Below are positions 1 to 8,194 of a stretch of DNA of 25,740 nt, in pieces. Positions within the stretch are counted from its first letter, which is position 1. Each line of letters opens with the position of its first letter. The notes below the pieces were generated by a model. That model was not told the origin of the DNA and ran no database searches. It saw only the letters and a program-made list of their open reading frames with translations. This DNA is from Rhodoluna sp. (GTDB lineage Bacteria > Actinomycetota > Actinomycetes > Actinomycetales > Microbacteriaceae), in contig JALQVK010000011.1 of the NCBI GenBank assembly GCA_023260375.1, positions 1 through 25,740 on the forward strand. The letters run 5' to 3'. The translations under genes and the position numbers were made by a program.

Positions 1-130
1 CAAATGTTAGACGGCCAAGATAACTGGGAGCGAGGAGATGGGGCCGTCATTCAAAGTAGAACTTCCTATTCTGACAGATAAGGCCCGTTATATATACCAT
101 CCTTTACGAATAATAGCATCTGTATACTAA
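1..130. other. sequence of unclear origin abutting truncated hrcA
   Basis: This stretch replaces the expected second half of hrcA. None of the three minus-strand frames continues the HrcA effector domain; all meet stops. Bases 81-130 are clearly AT-richer than the flanks. On the plus strand, frame 1 is open from the window edge to a TAA at 79-81, 26 codons ending in TSYSDR, which could be the C-terminus of a gene pointing towards hrcA. I do not recognise that peptide. The junction with recognisable hrcA lies at about 115-140. It may be a real insertion, deletion or rearrangement end, or an assembly join. Too little is visible to choose. Confidence 0.35.
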
Positions 131-443
131 TTTCATCAAGATCAGCACTCCCAGAAAGCAAAGTCTCCATAGCTTGACGCTCGGCAGTTGAAAGTTGTTT
201 TAACTCATTGAGGCGGTCTACAAAAACGCGGTATCCGCTATCGGTTGGTACTCGACCGGCTGAGGTGTGCGGTGCATGGATCAAACCCTCTTCTTCGAGG
301 ATTGACATATCGTTACGAATAGTCGCCGAGGAAACTCCAAAACCATGACGCTCTAACAGCGCCTTGGACCCAACCGGCTCGCGGGTGCTGACATAGTCTT
401 GGACGATTGCGCGAAGCACTTCAAAGCTGCGTTCCGAGATCAT
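66..443 (-). pseudogene. hrcA: heat-inducible transcription repressor HrcA, C-terminally truncated
   Basis: HrcA is the dimeric repressor that binds CIRCE operators in front of groE/dnaK-type chaperone genes. The N-terminal winged-helix part is well conserved ([57 protein letters not shown]). I place the start at the ATG at 443, because an AGGAGGT-type ribosome binding site lies at 447-452; a longer reading from 461 would run through the CIRCE operator. The frame ends at 66, giving about 125 residues, where the family is usually about 340. Homology fades after the SADLDEI segment, and the last roughly 22 residues look unrelated. The GAF-like dimerisation and effector domain is therefore missing. 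The gene follows hemW on the same strand, as in other actinobacteria; dnaJ, which normally follows, is not visible. The fragment may still be expressed, but repressor function is doubtful. Identity is certain; pseudogene status is inferred. Confidence 0.72.
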
Positions 444-454
444 GACACCTCCAA

Positions 455-481
455 TTAGCACTCGTTACTCCTGAGTGCCAA
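455..481 (-). promoter_or_regulatory. CIRCE operator upstream of hrcA
   Basis: In the hrcA direction the sequence reads TTGGCACTC-N9-GAGTGCTAA. The CIRCE consensus is TTAGCACTC-N9-GAGTGCTAA, so only one base of the distal arm differs and the 9-base spacer is exact. It lies between the hemW stop (499) and the hrcA ribosome binding site, which is the classical position for autoregulation by HrcA. A TAATAT-like -10 candidate directly precedes it (about 480-485, minus strand); no convincing -35 is visible. Confidence 0.93.
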
Positions 482-498
482 TATTACCTGCGATTTGG

Positions 499-1641
499 CT
501 ATAACCCCAGTAGTTTGCGAAGCACGAAATCGGCTAGCAGTCGACCCTGCAAAGTAAGCACGGCTCGGCCTTGCAGCGCATCCTTTCCTTCGATTAATTT
601 CGACGCCACCAGTTCCGAAATCGACTGTGCATGATTCTCGTTTAAACCCTTTACAACCTCCAGTGAAAGACCCTCACGCAGGCGCAATTCGAGCATCGCT
701 CGCTCTTCTTGAATTTCAACGCTCGACAGGATTTCCCCATCAGTGCTAGGAATTTGTAGGTCCGCGAGCATTTTCGCGTAGGTAGTTGGGTGTTTCACAT
801 TTGACCAACGACGACCAGCCACATGGCTATGGGCGCCTGGTCCGAATCCCCACCAATCACGACCTTGCCAGTAGGCAATATTGTGCTTTGATGTTGCCGC
901 AGCTCCCCTAGCCCAGTTGCTCAATTCGTACCATTCAAAACCAGCCTTAGCCAGCTCGGAATCGAGCCACTCATATTTGTCGGCTTGCAAATCTTCGTCT
1001 GGTTGCGGCTTCTCGCCAGAGGCAATTTGGCGAGCTAATTTGGTAGCCGGTTCAACAATGAGCGCGTAGGCCGAGATGTGATCGGTTTCCATTGCAAGAG
1101 CAACGCGAACCGATTCCTGCCACTGTTCCATGGTTTCTCCAGGCGCGCCGTAAATCAGGTCTACCGAAGTCTGAAACCCAAGCCGTTTGGCAATCGCAAC
1201 ATTGGTGGCAACCGCCGCTGGGTTGTGGGTGCGTTCCAGGGTTGCCAATACTTCTGGCACAGCCGATTGCATGCCAAACGAAAGACGATTGAATCCAGCC
1301 TCCTTCAAGACCCGAAGGTAAGCCTCGTCGACGGTGTCTGGATTGGCCTCGGTAGTTACCTCAGCCTCTCCTGCAATCCCGAAGTTTTTGCGAAGGAGCT
1401 CGAGTGCCTCAGCCAATTCATTTGCGGGAAGTAATGTTGGGGTTCCTCCACCAAAAAATACGGTCTGAAGTTCTCGCTTGCCCTCTGATTGCTTAGCCAG
1501 CTCGATCTCCACCTGCAAATTCGCGATGAATGCGGTTTGCGGGTAGCCCTGAAGTTCGGTCGCGGTATAGGTGTTGAAGTCGCAATAGCCACAGCGGACT
1601 TTGCAAAACGGCACATGGACGTAACCGTGAAAAGTAGACAT
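499..1641 (-). CDS. hemW: radical SAM heme chaperone HemW (formerly oxygen-independent coproporphyrinogen III oxidase-like)
   Basis: The protein has 380 residues, normal for HemW. The radical SAM cluster motif CxxxCxxC is present as C13, C17 and C20 within HVPFCKVRCGYCDF, followed by the SAM-binding GGGTPTLL at 64-71. A HemN C-terminal-like region follows (KHNIAYWQGRDWWGFGPGAH). HemW-type proteins bind heme and deliver it to respiratory enzymes; they are often annotated as coproporphyrinogen dehydrogenases, but the short CxxxCxxC-F form with this length fits HemW. Its ATG overlaps the lepA stop by one base (TAATG), so translation is probably coupled. It sits between lepA and hrcA, the usual actinobacterial order. 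Function is assigned from family knowledge. Confidence 0.95.
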   Translation of the reverse strand: MSTFHGYVHVPFCKVRCGYCDFNTYTATELQGYPQTAFIANLQVEIELAKQSEGKRELQTVFFGGGTPTLLPANELAEALELLRKNFGIAGEAEVTTEANPDTVDEAYLRVLKEAGFNRLSFGMQSAVPEVLATLERTHNPAAVATNVAIAKRLGFQTSVDLIYGAPGETMEQWQESVRVALAMETDHISAYALIVEPATKLARQIASGEKPQPDEDLQADKYEWLDSELAKAGFEWYELSNWARGAAATSKHNIAYWQGRDWWGFGPGAHSHVAGRRWSNVKHPTTYAKMLADLQIPSTDGEILSSVEIQEERAMLELRLREGLSLEVVKGLNENHAQSISELVASKLIEGKDALQGRAVLTLQGRLLADFVLRKLLGL

Positions 1642-3497
1642 TACTTTTTCTTGTCGCCCTTTTTCTCGTCGCCGGTGGAAAGTGCGGCAATGAAGGCTTC
1701 CTGAGGAACCTCCACGCGACCAACCATCTTCATGCGCTTCTTTCCCTCTTTTTGCTTTTCGAGGAGCTTGCGCTTACGAGAAATGTCACCGCCATAGCAC
1801 TTCGCTAGAACGTCTTTACGCATGGCTCGAATCGATTCACGAGCAATGATGCGTGCACCAATGGCGGCCTGAATTGGAACCTCGAACTGCTGGCGCGGAA
1901 TTAGTTCACGAAGTTTTCCGGTCATCATCACGCCATAGGCATAGGCCTTGTCTTTGTGAACGATTGCGCTGAATGCGTCGACCTGATCACCTTGAAGCAA
2001 GATGTCAACCTTGACCAGGTCGCCCTCAGCCAAACCAGCTTCCTCGTAATCGAGCGATGCGTACCCTTGCGTCTTGCTCTTGAGCTGGTCGAAGAAGTCG
2101 AAAACGATTTCCGCAAGTGGCAATGTGTAGCGAAGCTGAACACGGTCTTCACCTAGGTACTGCATGTCGATCATGACACCGCGTCGACCCTGGCAAAGTT
2201 CCATAATGACGCCAACGTAATCCTTTGGCGCCAAGATAGTTGACCGAACCATTGGCTCAAGAACCTTCTTGACCTTTCCAGTTGGGAACTCCGACGGGTT
2301 AGTTACCGTGATTTCCGCGCCCGTGTCCATAGTCACTTCGTAAACCACCGAAGGTGCGGTCGCAATTAGGTCCAGGCCGAATTCGCGCTCAAGACGCTCG
2401 GTGACGATTTCAAGGTGCAAAAGACCTAGGAAGCCACAGCGGAAACCAAAACCGAGAGCAACTGAGGTTTCTGGTTCGTAAACCAAAGCAGCATCGGAAA
2501 GCTTTAGCTTGTCGAGCGCTTCGCGAAGGTTTGGGTAATCAGAACCATCGATTGGGTAGATACCCGAGAACACCATAGGAAGTGGCTCCGAGTAACCCTT
2601 TAGAGCCTCGGTAGCAGGCTTGGCAACTGTAGTTACGGTGTCGCCTACTTTCGACTGACGAACGTCTTTTACACCGGTGATCAGGTAACCTACTTCACCA
2701 ACTCCAAGACCTTTGGTTGCCTCAGGCTCAGGCGATGAAACTCCGATTTCAAGCGCTTCGTGAACGGCGCGAGTCGACATCATCTGAATTTTCTCGCGAG
2801 GAGCAAGGTGTCCATCAATCATTCGAACGTAGGTAACTACACCGCGGTATGAGTCGTAGACCGAGTCGAAAATCATGGCTCGGGCTGGAGCGTTCGGGTC
2901 TCCGACCGGGTTTGGAACGGTGCGAACGATCTTGTCGAGAAGTGCATCGACGCCAACGCCGGTCTTACCCGAAACTCGTAGGCAATCTTCAGGGTCGCCA
3001 CCAATAAGGTTGGCCAGCTCTTCTGCATATTTCTCAGGTTGAGCAGCAGGCAGGTCTATCTTGTTTAGAACCGGAATGATCTGAAGATCGTTTTCCATTG
3101 CCAAGTAAAGGTTTGCCAGAGTTTGAGCTTCAATCCCCTGAGCTGCGTCAACCAGTAGAACAGCACCTTCACAGGCGGCTAGCGAACGAGAAACTTCATA
3201 AGTGAAGTCAACGTGGCCAGGGGTGTCAATCATGTTAAGCGCGTAAGTCTGACCCTCAAGCTCCCAAGGCATTCGAACGGCCTGGGACTTGATGGTGATA
3301 CCGCGCTCGCGCTCGATGTCCATACGGTCAAGGTACTGAGCGCGCATCGAACGATCATCGACAACACCGGTTAGCTGAAGCATGCGGTCGGCCAGAGTCG
3401 ACTTCCCGTGGTCAATGTGAGCGATGATGCAGAAGTTGCGAATGAAATCCGGATTGGTTTTCGCCGGCTCTAGCCTGGTTTTAGCGCGTGGCGACAA
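1641..3497 (-). CDS. lepA: elongation factor 4 (back-translocating GTPase LepA)
   Basis: The 618-residue product has the full EF4 layout: GTPase domain with G1 AHIDHGKST (26-34), G3 DTPGH (91-95) and G4 NKID (145-148), then the EF-G-like domains and the characteristic basic C-terminal domain ([20 protein letters not shown]). It acts on the ribosome during elongation or initiation under stress. The start is a TTG at 3497, preceded by AAGAGGT with about six bases of spacing. No ATG or GTG exists in frame before the G1 motif, so TTG is the only good choice. The gene is divergent from rpsT and shares a 1-base stop/start overlap with hemW downstream. Confidence 0.97.
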   Translation of the reverse strand: MSPRAKTRLEPAKTNPDFIRNFCIIAHIDHGKSTLADRMLQLTGVVDDRSMRAQYLDRMDIERERGITIKSQAVRMPWELEGQTYALNMIDTPGHVDFTYEVSRSLAACEGAVLLVDAAQGIEAQTLANLYLAMENDLQIIPVLNKIDLPAAQPEKYAEELANLIGGDPEDCLRVSGKTGVGVDALLDKIVRTVPNPVGDPNAPARAMIFDSVYDSYRGVVTYVRMIDGHLAPREKIQMMSTRAVHEALEIGVSSPEPEATKGLGVGEVGYLITGVKDVRQSKVGDTVTTVAKPATEALKGYSEPLPMVFSGIYPIDGSDYPNLREALDKLKLSDAALVYEPETSVALGFGFRCGFLGLLHLEIVTERLEREFGLDLIATAPSVVYEVTMDTGAEITVTNPSEFPTGKVKKVLEPMVRSTILAPKDYVGVIMELCQGRRGVMIDMQYLGEDRVQLRYTLPLAEIVFDFFDQLKSKTQGYASLDYEEAGLAEGDLVKVDILLQGDQVDAFSAIVHKDKAYAYGVMMTGKLRELIPRQQFEVPIQAAIGARIIARESIRAMRKDVLAKCYGGDISRKRKLLEKQKEGKKRMKMVGRVEVPQEAFIAALSTGDEKKGDKKK

Positions 3498-3523
3498 AAT
3501 TTACCTCTTGGGATTGATTCTCG

Positions 3524-3545
3524 AAGTGTTGCGATGGCAACACTT
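3524..3545. repeat. perfect inverted repeat in the lepA/rpsT divergent region
   Basis: AAGTGTTGC-GATG-GCAACACTT forms a perfect 9-bp inverted repeat with a 4-base centre. It ends about 27 bases upstream of the lepA TTG start. There is no U-run on either side, so it does not look like a terminator. It could be an operator for a dimeric repressor or a hairpin in the lepA leader. I do not recognise the motif. Confidence 0.6.
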
Positions 3546-3563
3546 ACATTCTCGCATAAATGG

Positions 3564-3593
3564 TTGCCCTATTGCCCTAAGCCCTGATAGGCT
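3564..3593 (+). promoter_or_regulatory. candidate promoter of rpsT
   Basis: A TTGCCC -35-like hexamer (3564-3569) is followed after 18 bases by TAGGCT (3588-3593), a typical actinobacterial TANNNT -10. Transcription would begin about 65 bases upstream of rpsT. Read by eye only. Confidence 0.5.
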
Positions 3594-3663
3594 AGATGTT
3601 TGTTACGGGTGAGTGTCTCCATCCGAAGCGAATCCCAAGCAAAACTTTTTTCGAAAGTGAAAC

Positions 3664-3924
3664 ATGGCAAACATTAAATCGCAGATCAAGCGCATTGGCA
3701 CCAACGCCAAGGCAGCAGAGCGTAACAAGGCAGTGAAGAGCGAAGTAAAGACCGCTATCCGCGCCGTTCGCGAAGCAGCAACCGCTGGAGACAAGGCAGC
3801 AGCAACCGAAGCTCTTCGTACCGCTGGTAAGAAGATCGACAAGGCTGTTTCTAAGGGTGTTCTACACAAGAACCAGGGTGCAAACCGCAAGTCGGCTATC
3901 GCCAAGAAGGTTGCAGCCCTCTAA
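3664..3924 (+). CDS. rpsT: 30S ribosomal protein S20
   Basis: The 86-residue, Lys/Ala-rich protein starts [20 protein letters not shown] and continues in the helical S20 pattern, ending with the conserved [15 protein letters not shown] region. S20 is a primary 16S rRNA-binding protein of the small subunit. The ATG at 3664 follows a weak GAAAG-type ribosome binding site. The gene is monocistronic: it has its own candidate promoter and a strong terminator directly after the stop. It is divergent from lepA, the classical neighbour of rpsT in actinobacteria. Confidence 0.98.
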   Translation: MANIKSQIKRIGTNAKAAERNKAVKSEVKTAIRAVREAATAGDKAAATEALRTAGKKIDKAVSKGVLHKNQGANRKSAIAKKVAAL

Positions 3925-3936
3925 AGCTAAAAACGT

Positions 3937-3975
3937 AAAAAATCCCGTCGATGTAAATCGGCGGGATTTTTTTTT
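3937..3975. terminator. bidirectional terminator between rpsT and the MFS gene
   Basis: AATCCCGTCGAT (3941-3952) pairs with ATCGGCGGGATT (3957-3968) around a GTAA loop: 12 bp with one G-U pair. A run of nine T follows on the plus strand (3967-3975) and a run of A precedes it, giving T on the minus strand. It therefore serves rpsT and the convergent MFS gene, whose stop codon lies at its edge (3974-3976). Confidence 0.93.
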
Positions 3976-5134
3976 ATTGAATGACCCGAGGTCTTCCTGC
4001 ATACCAAGCTGCTACCACTTGAATGATTGTCAAAGCAATGAGCCCAATCACACTGGCTTGCCAATTTCCAGTTGCTTTTGCAACCCAGCCGAACAGAAAG
4101 GTGCCGCCGGCTGCCAACAGGTAACCGACACCCTGAGAAACCGAAGAAAGCATGGTGGTCAGTCGTTGATTTCCAGCTCGCGTCGATATCAGGCTCAACG
4201 AGAGAGGGAAACTAGAAGCCTGACCGATTCCAATGACGATAACCGCAGGAATCCACAATTTGAGCAACAGCAATGTCAAGCCCGCAATAGTCACCATAGA
4301 AATCATCGCGCCGACTGGAGCCAAGCTTTTAAACTTTCCAAAATTCGCCGACAGTAGCATACCCACAGGAACGCCAATGACTGTCATCAGGGAAAGTAGC
4401 GCTCCCGCGTCCGCAGGGTTCATTCCTGAGTCAATTGCCAGATTTGGTAGCCAGGCTAGAAGTGCATAAAAACCGAGGGATTGAATACCAAACAGGCCGA
4501 TTATGGACCATGCGATTGGTGAACGACTAATCAGTTTGAAGTCGTCTGAATGATCTTCAAGTTCGCTGTGTTCCCGTGATTTACTACCGCTCAAAAGAGC
4601 GAACGAAAGCAGAAGGGCTAAACAGGCTGGAAGTGCCCAAAGTTCTAAAGCAATTTGCCAACCTAGTGCATCAGCGGTGGGGTAACTTATGGCGGCCGCA
4701 AAGCTTGCAGAAGCTGCCAAAATCGTGGTGTAGGCCGCGGTTAGCGGAACTACTTTCTTAGGAAATCTGGCTCGGACAACTGTTGGCAGCAGGACATTTG
4801 CAACGGCTATCGAAAGCCCAGCCAAGGTTGTGCCAATCAGGAGCCCGTAAAACCCCAAGTATGGTCTAGCTGCAATGGAAACGACCAATACCGCTAACAG
4901 TCCCACCATCGTTTGATTTAGTCCGAGCCTTCTGACTAGAGCCGGAGTGGCGAACGCGCCAGAACCAAAACAAAAAACCGGGGCTGCAGCAAGCAGCGCA
5001 GTCTGGGCGTTGTTGAGCATCAACTTGGTTTGAATCAGGTCAAGAATTGGGCCAATTTGAGCTACCGGAGGCCTAAGAATTACCGCAATAACCAAAATGG
5101 CAGCGGCAATCCAAACGGATGAAATTTTTCTCAA
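3974..5134 (-). CDS. MFS transporter of the CynX/NimT type
   Basis: The 386-residue protein is strongly hydrophobic, with about 12 predicted membrane segments and a hydrophilic central loop around residues 180-200 (GSKSREHSELEDHSDD), the usual 6+6 MFS layout. The N-terminal RPPVAQIGPIL segment resembles the LRPxxxxxGPLL signature of the CynX/NimT (cyanate and 2-nitroimidazole transport) family. Substrate and direction cannot be told from sequence. The start is a TTG at 5134 overlapping the holA stop in TTGA, with an AGGA-type ribosome binding site; the first internal Met lies after membrane segment 1, so the TTG is well supported. Such a gene is not usual between holA and rpsT, so it is probably an accessory insertion that became coupled to the operon. 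Confidence 0.82.
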   Translation of the reverse strand: MRKISSVWIAAAILVIAVILRPPVAQIGPILDLIQTKLMLNNAQTALLAAAPVFCFGSGAFATPALVRRLGLNQTMVGLLAVLVVSIAARPYLGFYGLLIGTTLAGLSIAVANVLLPTVVRARFPKKVVPLTAAYTTILAASASFAAAISYPTADALGWQIALELWALPACLALLLSFALLSGSKSREHSELEDHSDDFKLISRSPIAWSIIGLFGIQSLGFYALLAWLPNLAIDSGMNPADAGALLSLMTVIGVPVGMLLSANFGKFKSLAPVGAMISMVTIAGLTLLLLKLWIPAVIVIGIGQASSFPLSLSLISTRAGNQRLTTMLSSVSQGVGYLLAAGGTFLFGWVAKATGNWQASVIGLIALTIIQVVAAWYAGRPRVIQ

Positions 5135-6108
5135 AGTCTTCCTCGGTTGGCGATTGCCATAATCAACTGTTCAAGACGGTATTCAGGCTGTCGCTCGGCA
5201 CCCTTTGCGGCGGCGTCTGCGTCCGCGACTAGTTGAAGCACTCTGATCATGCCCTCATCGTCCCAACCGTTGGTCGACTTCCTGATTCGATTGAAAACCC
5301 AGTCGGTTACACCCAGAGTGGTGGCGTTGGCTCTTGGATCATTCAAAATAGTTGCCATTCGCTTGACGCTAGAAGCTATTCCACTGATTAGGCGAATTGG
5401 GTCGTCACCAGTTTGCAAGGCATGCCTAAGCAGAATAAGAGCCTCTCCCGAGTGTCCTTCGATGGCCTTATCAAAGACGTTGAAAGATGTTGCTTCAATT
5501 CGACCACCGAAGTAGCGATCTACCAATTGTTCGTCGATCTGCTCGGCACTGTCAGCTAGCAATTGGTCACATGCAGCGGCCATTTCAGAGATGTCATTGC
5601 CAAAGGCATCAACTAGGGCCCTAATCGCCGACTGAGTGTACTTTCTGCCAGCTTCCAGGAAATGAGCTTGGACAAAACCGGGTTTGTCTTTATCGGAGAT
5701 TTTGGCGCAGGCAATTTCAACAGCACGGTCATTACCTCGAATCGAGTCCAGAAGAGCTTTACCTCGGGTACTGGTACCAGCATGCTGAAAAATTAATGTG
5801 GTGTCGACTAAATCATCAATGTCTACAAGTTTGCCGTCTTCGATTAGGGCATCGGTTGCGCGCTCAACCCCGTTGATGATGACCAACTTCGGGTCTGAAA
5901 ATAGTGACGGGCTAATCATATTGAGTAGGTCGCCAGAGTTGTATTCGCCTGCTTCTACCTCATAAATTTCTAAACCGGCCTGGCTACCTTTTAGCTCGTC
6001 GCGAATTCTGCGGATTGCTGAAGATGAGAAATACTCTTCAGAACCAAAGACAAGAATGAGTGGCGAAGCTACTGCCTTTCGCCATTCGATGATTCTTGCT
6101 TTACCCAC
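5131..6108 (-). CDS. holA: DNA polymerase III subunit delta
   Basis: The product has 325 residues, normal for HolA. It carries the typical N-terminal pattern PLILVFGSEEYFSSSAIRRI, then SPSLFSDPKLVII, and a C-terminal collar helix domain ending with YRLEQLIMAIANRGRL. HolA is the clamp-opening subunit of the clamp loader and has no active ATP site. The start is GTG at 6108, ten bases after the comEC stop, with only a weak ribosome binding site, so it probably depends on coupling to comEC. comEC followed by holA is a conserved bacterial order. Confidence 0.93.
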   Translation of the reverse strand: MGKARIIEWRKAVASPLILVFGSEEYFSSSAIRRIRDELKGSQAGLEIYEVEAGEYNSGDLLNMISPSLFSDPKLVIINGVERATDALIEDGKLVDIDDLVDTTLIFQHAGTSTRGKALLDSIRGNDRAVEIACAKISDKDKPGFVQAHFLEAGRKYTQSAIRALVDAFGNDISEMAAACDQLLADSAEQIDEQLVDRYFGGRIEATSFNVFDKAIEGHSGEALILLRHALQTGDDPIRLISGIASSVKRMATILNDPRANATTLGVTDWVFNRIRKSTNGWDDEGMIRVLQLVADADAAAKGAERQPEYRLEQLIMAIANRGRL

Positions 6109-6118
6109 GAAGTACAGC

Positions 6119-8194
6119 CTACCGAGCGCCTGCGACTGAGGCTTCGATTACGCCATGGTTTACCGATACCGAGACGGCTCCTTGCCGATCGGTGCGGAAT
6201 ACCGGAACATCAATCGAGGACAGAATCTTCAAAAGCTTGGCGGTTGGATGACCGTAGGAATTCCCAACCCCGACCGATATCAAGGCTAGGTCGGGTTCGA
6301 TTCGCTGATAGAACTCAGCCGATTGGTCTGCCGAACCATGATGAGAAACTTTTACGATTGTTGGTTTCGCCGAGGCTGCTACGGCTACTACTGCCTTCGC
6401 TTGGGCTACTTCGTCCATGTCCGCAAGTGTAAAAACAACCATTTCAGAATCTTCGAATCTAATTCCCAGTGAACCCTGGTTCGCCGAATCTGCGGCATCA
6501 CCGAGTGAACTAAAGACCGACCAATTGAGACCATCCAAATCTCCAGATAAACCGAAACCAGCCTCGACCACCTGCTCAGCAGTTCGTTCCAAGTCTCGCT
6601 TCATGAACTGAGCTGCGGGGCGATCATCGGGAAATGGCGAAATAAGTGCCAGCTTGATGGACCTACCTCGTTCGGCTCCGCTCAAACCACCGACATGGTC
6701 GAAGTCGAAGTGAGTGAGCACCAGTAAATCGATTTGGTGTATTCCTAAACGATCCAGGCAATGATCGACCAGTTCTGGATCTTTACCCACATCGACCACG
6801 GCAAATCGATTATGGCTTCGAATAACGAGCGAGTCCCCTTGCCCAACATCGCAAGCCACCACATCCCAATTCTTGATTGGCCAAGCCAACTTTGGGATGG
6901 CAATTCCAACTGAGTTACCTAACCAGAGCAAAACTAGAACTGCGCTGAGCAACAGCGATTTAAACCTGCGTTTCAAGATGGCAATGGACACCGTAATCAC
7001 AAACAGCGAAATGAGCGTTATTCCAACCAGATTGGTCGGAAGGTCAAGCAGAGACACCGGGCCTTGGGCCAATGAATTTGCAATAAACACGATCCACCTG
7101 GCAAGACATGCACCAAGGGTCATAAACAGGTTGCCGAGAATTGGAAACCAAGGCCCGAACGATGCTGCAAGTAAACCCAGCAAGGTAATTGGCGCCACCA
7201 CTGGCTCGCTCAATAGATTGGCGAGAATCGAATAGGTCGTGAAACCCCCTTGCAGAGTCGCAAGTAGTGGAAGACACCAAAGTTGAGCAGCAAAGGTCGC
7301 AGCTAAACCAACCGCGAGTGGCTTTGGTAAGCGCTGTTCCAGCCATCCGGTCAATGCTGGTGTTAGCAACACCAATCCCAGCGTTGCTAGGACCGAAAGC
7401 CAGAAACCATAATCGGCAATCAGCCATGGATCACAAACCAGCAGAACGGCAGAACCTAGACCGAGCGCAGCCGGAACCCAAACTCTCCTACCGAACTCAA
7501 GCGCCGCCATCACGGCGGTCATCATGAATGCCGCACGCAGTACGGAAGCCTGCGGCCCAACCAAGACTAGGTATCCAGACAATGCTGCGATCGATGCGAT
7601 GAATCTTGCGTTTCGCCCCAGACGCGGGCGTTTTCCTATAAACCAAAAGGCCGCCAAAACGATTGCACAGTTGGCTCCGGAAACTGCGGTGAGGTGTGTG
7701 AGCCCAGTGGCTCTCATATTCACCATGAACGACTTTGAAAGCCTTTGATCCAGACCTATTGCCAACCCTGAAACTAGGTTTGCAGAATCTCCTTTGAAAC
7801 TCGATGCATAAGCGCGCATTGAATTTATGAAAGCGAGGTTCTCAGAGTGATGAATAGGCCCAATGATTTCTTTTAGCGAAGCCTTAAATGCAAACCGACT
7901 AAACCCTTCGATTCGACTCAGTTGAAGCCGGCCAGTCAGGCAGTCGCCAACTTCTAGTTTCGCCAATCTTGTCGAAAGCAGGCCGACCGAACCTTTTGCC
8001 AATTCACCATTAGATGTCGAAATCGACCAACGGTTGCCGAGCTGACTGTTGACACAAAATCCAGCGCTAACCGCTTTGAAATCGGCTGCTGCTTGTCTCG
8101 TAGTTGTCGGCTGAAAGTAAGCAGACTGCAGAGTTAGCGAGCCAAGATAGAGCGATGAAAAGACAATCAATAGATAGATGATTCGCCGTTTCAA
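6119..8194 (-). CDS. comEC: DNA uptake channel ComEC/Rec2 with C-terminal metallo-beta-lactamase domain
   Basis: The 691-residue membrane protein has the ComEC plan: a short N-terminal membrane part and OB-like region (1-125), the Competence domain with many membrane helices (about 140-430, including LTAVSGANCAIVL at 168-180), and a metallo-beta-lactamase-like domain with DVGQGDS (449-455), HFDFDH (495-500) and SHHGS (617-621). The HxDxDH variant, with Asp for the second His, is usual in ComEC. It moves single-stranded DNA across the membrane; the C-terminal domain may degrade the other strand. The start is TTG at 8194, overlapping the comEA stop as TTGA. The N-terminus is shorter than in many homologues, so the true start is less certain than the identity. 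Confidence 0.93.
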   Translation of the reverse strand: MKRRIIYLLIVFSSLYLGSLTLQSAYFQPTTTRQAAADFKAVSAGFCVNSQLGNRWSISTSNGELAKGSVGLLSTRLAKLEVGDCLTGRLQLSRIEGFSRFAFKASLKEIIGPIHHSENLAFINSMRAYASSFKGDSANLVSGLAIGLDQRLSKSFMVNMRATGLTHLTAVSGANCAIVLAAFWFIGKRPRLGRNARFIASIAALSGYLVLVGPQASVLRAAFMMTAVMAALEFGRRVWVPAALGLGSAVLLVCDPWLIADYGFWLSVLATLGLVLLTPALTGWLEQRLPKPLAVGLAATFAAQLWCLPLLATLQGGFTTYSILANLLSEPVVAPITLLGLLAASFGPWFPILGNLFMTLGACLARWIVFIANSLAQGPVSLLDLPTNLVGITLISLFVITVSIAILKRRFKSLLLSAVLVLLWLGNSVGIAIPKLAWPIKNWDVVACDVGQGDSLVIRSHNRFAVVDVGKDPELVDHCLDRLGIHQIDLLVLTHFDFDHVGGLSGAERGRSIKLALISPFPDDRPAAQFMKRDLERTAEQVVEAGFGLSGDLDGLNWSVFSSLGDAADSANQGSLGIRFEDSEMVVFTLADMDEVAQAKAVVAVAASAKPTIVKVSHHGSADQSAEFYQRIEPDLALISVGVGNSYGHPTAKLLKILSSIDVPVFRTDRQGAVSVSVNHGVIEASVAGAR

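Noticed and set aside
59..72. GAACTTCCTATTCT resembles one arm of an FRT recombination site
   Set aside because: Only a partial arm is present, with no second inverted arm or spacer; chance similarity is more likely.
444..461. Longer hrcA start at 461
   Set aside because: It would lie inside the CIRCE operator, and the ATG at 443 has a proper ribosome binding site and family-typical N-terminus.
1078..1434. 118-residue plus-strand frame inside hemW
   Set aside because: It is antisense to a well-conserved gene, without start signals or recognisable content.
3857..4357. 166-residue plus-strand frame across the rpsT end and MFS gene
   Set aside because: It crosses a strong terminator and is antisense to membrane-protein coding sequence; a shadow frame.
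7044..7427. 127-residue frame on the same strand within comEC
   Set aside because: It is an out-of-frame reading of the conserved Competence domain, with no own start signals.
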